Positions 62,691 to 64,000 of a stretch of 64,000 bases of DNA are shown here, one piece after another. Positions within the stretch are counted from its first letter, which is position 1. The number at the start of each line of letters is the position of its first letter. The notes under the pieces were generated by a model that saw only the letters and a program-made list of their open reading frames with translations, was not told the origin of the DNA and did not search any database. The stretch comes from Xylocopa sonorina. Taxonomy: Eukaryota; Arthropoda; Insecta; Hymenoptera; Apidae. The stretch covers positions 10,854,501-10,918,500 of the forward strand of contig NC_135199.1 in NCBI RefSeq assembly GCF_050948175.1, read 5' to 3'. The translations under genes were made by a program, and so were the position numbers.

Positions 62691-62866
62691 TTCGAGCGGA
62701 CTCGCCCCGATAAGACTATCGATTGTCCCTGATCGCGGATCCGCCGGCTACGAAAACCGTCGGGATACGTTGCCCCACGGGTTCAAGGATCTGGAAAAGT
62801 TCGACGAGCCGGATAACGGAGTCCGAGATCCACCAGAGGGATCCCTCTTCCCTCGCCCACGGAACC
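62691..62866 (+). CDS. Candidate internal coding exon, protein not recognised
   Basis: The acceptor CTCGATTTCTTTACAG opens, and ACC/GTGAGTGG closes, a 176-base segment with one frame of 58 codons that looks coding: codons begin mostly with G or C and end mostly with C or G, and the product is hydrophilic and mixed (for example YENRRDTLPHGFKDLEKFDE). One base precedes and one follows the full codons. A second frame, open from 62714, continues past a later donor-like site (GGG/GTGAGAA near 62940) and reads a leucine run, which might tempt a signal-peptide call but has no ATG. I recognise no family and identify no partner exons, so the gene is unassigned. Confidence 0.33.
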
Positions 62867-64000
62867 GTGAGTGGTGTAAGCCACTCGATCCTCCTCCTCC
62901 TCCTCGCGTGCTCTCCAGCGATTCCTGCGCCCGGGGTGAGAAAGAATTCTACCAGCTCTGGAAATGGTTACACGTTAGGACGTGGTACCAGGCGAAACCA
63001 AGAAACATTCAAGAGAACAACCAGCGATTCTTTCGTATATCGACGCTGCGCCATTACTAATTATACTCGAGAACAGAAATGCTAATAGAAAAGCAATTTT
63101 AATGTACCACAGAATTTTCTATGTTTCTGTAAAAAAAAAATAAAACTGCACTCGTGCCATGAATTTTGTGAGAAGTCTTGGAAAATGTATTCGAATCGAC
63201 GTTAACGATCCACGTGTAGAACCAATGGCAGCCCCAAGCGCTATCTCGAGCAGCCTACCAAGGACTCACCCCCGCGCTCGGTTAATTTTTAAGCAACGAG
63301 ACGGAGCCAGGAAACGGGATGAAAAAGCGAGAAGGAGACCAGCGTCGTCCCAGCTCATTTTTCGTCCCGCTCGATTTCGCCAGCTATCGATCGCTCGCGG
63401 ATCTAAAAGAGGGAAGAACGTCTGAATGGCTCTGCTCGAACGACGTCGACGAGGCCGCCCAGACGCGAGAAAATTATTCCCCAGAAATCGGACGAGAATC
63501 ATTAGACGAGGGACCCCCGCGCAGCCGCCGGAACCCACCGCGGCCCCTTCCGCGGTCTCATTTCCGGCGTCTTTCGGCGGTGTTTCAGCGCTCGATGGGG
63601 GCTGCTAAACCCCGATATCGGTTTACAGACAATTAGTCCCGCATTAACTCGCGACTGAAGTTTCCTATCCTCTTCAGGGGTGTCTTTTCAGGTTCCTCGG
63701 TGTCTCTTCCGATCGAGATGTTTGAATTGAAACGTCCCAGGGTGTCTCTGAGAGACGGATCGGTTATTTAATTCCAGAGGAGAATTCAGCGAAGAAGAGA
63801 CCAAGAGCGAACGTAATAATCTGCATTTTTTTAGAATCTCTAACTTCTACGTTTGTTAAATTTGAAAGGAACTTAATTTAGATGACCCAGCTGTTAATTT
63901 TCTCTATCTACGAATGATTTAATCAGATTGCTAGGTTCAATGACATTTTCCTATCCCAAACGATCAGCCCAAAAATTCACAGCCCATGTGGTCCGCCATT
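62867..64000. other. No supported gene
   Basis: A minus-strand donor-like GGG/GTGAGTCC near 63252 lacks an acceptor. The plus frames from 63319 are Arg/Pro/Ser-rich and unrecognised. (CCT)n-like sequence lies near 62897. Confidence 0.4.

Noticed and set aside
1..64000. CRISPR arrays, rRNA, operons, phage or integrated virus genes
   Set aside because: Nothing of the kind is visible; the sequence is eukaryotic and mostly noncoding.

Overview
The window reads as nuclear DNA of an insect, most likely a hymenopteran (bee, ant or wasp); the order is my inference. Evidence seen: no compact gene order or operons, isolated short exons with GT/AG splice sites, microsatellites, mid-range GC, and very frequent CpG words such as TCGA and CGCG, as expected of a genome with little germline CpG loss. 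Nearly all of the 64 kb is intronic or intergenic. Most long open frames are chance frames in CpG-rich or purine-rich sequence.
The one gene I recognise lies on the minus strand: the first coding exon of a collagen prolyl 4-hydroxylase alpha subunit (CDS 13208-13410, exon 13208-13424). No later exon of that gene is visible to its left, so 1-13207 is probably its first coding intron, at least 13 kb long. A strong minus-strand donor after 17586 may end its untranslated first exon. Weaker exon candidates are a 42-base minus-strand microexon (53438-53479), a minus-strand noncoding exon (31996-32066), a plus-strand pair (23561-23708 and 25805-25930) and a plus-strand exon with coding-like composition (62691-62866).
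The most striking structure is a 1.8-kb inverted-repeat (fold-back) element at 33580-35396. Its arms of about 400 bases flank a 1-kb core holding 18 exact copies of TGACGTCA (the CREB/ATF palindrome) and 11 copies of TTCCAGGAA/TTCCTGGAA (the STAT-type dyad), at regular spacings of 38, 42-43 and 76 bases. It encodes no recognisable protein. If conserved as a family, it would be a mobile element dispersing ready-made CRE/STAT arrays.
Other structure: local tandem duplications (2083-2368, 4157-4408, 24942-25150, 40339-40792, 59383-59577), a CACGTG cluster in alternating purine-pyrimidine DNA (4701-4815), a 56-base (AG)n tract (18909-18964), G-quadruplex-prone runs, a 1.4-kb purine-rich stretch (about 50500-51863), and a window-wide excess of the CACCC-box word CCACCCC/GGGGTGG.
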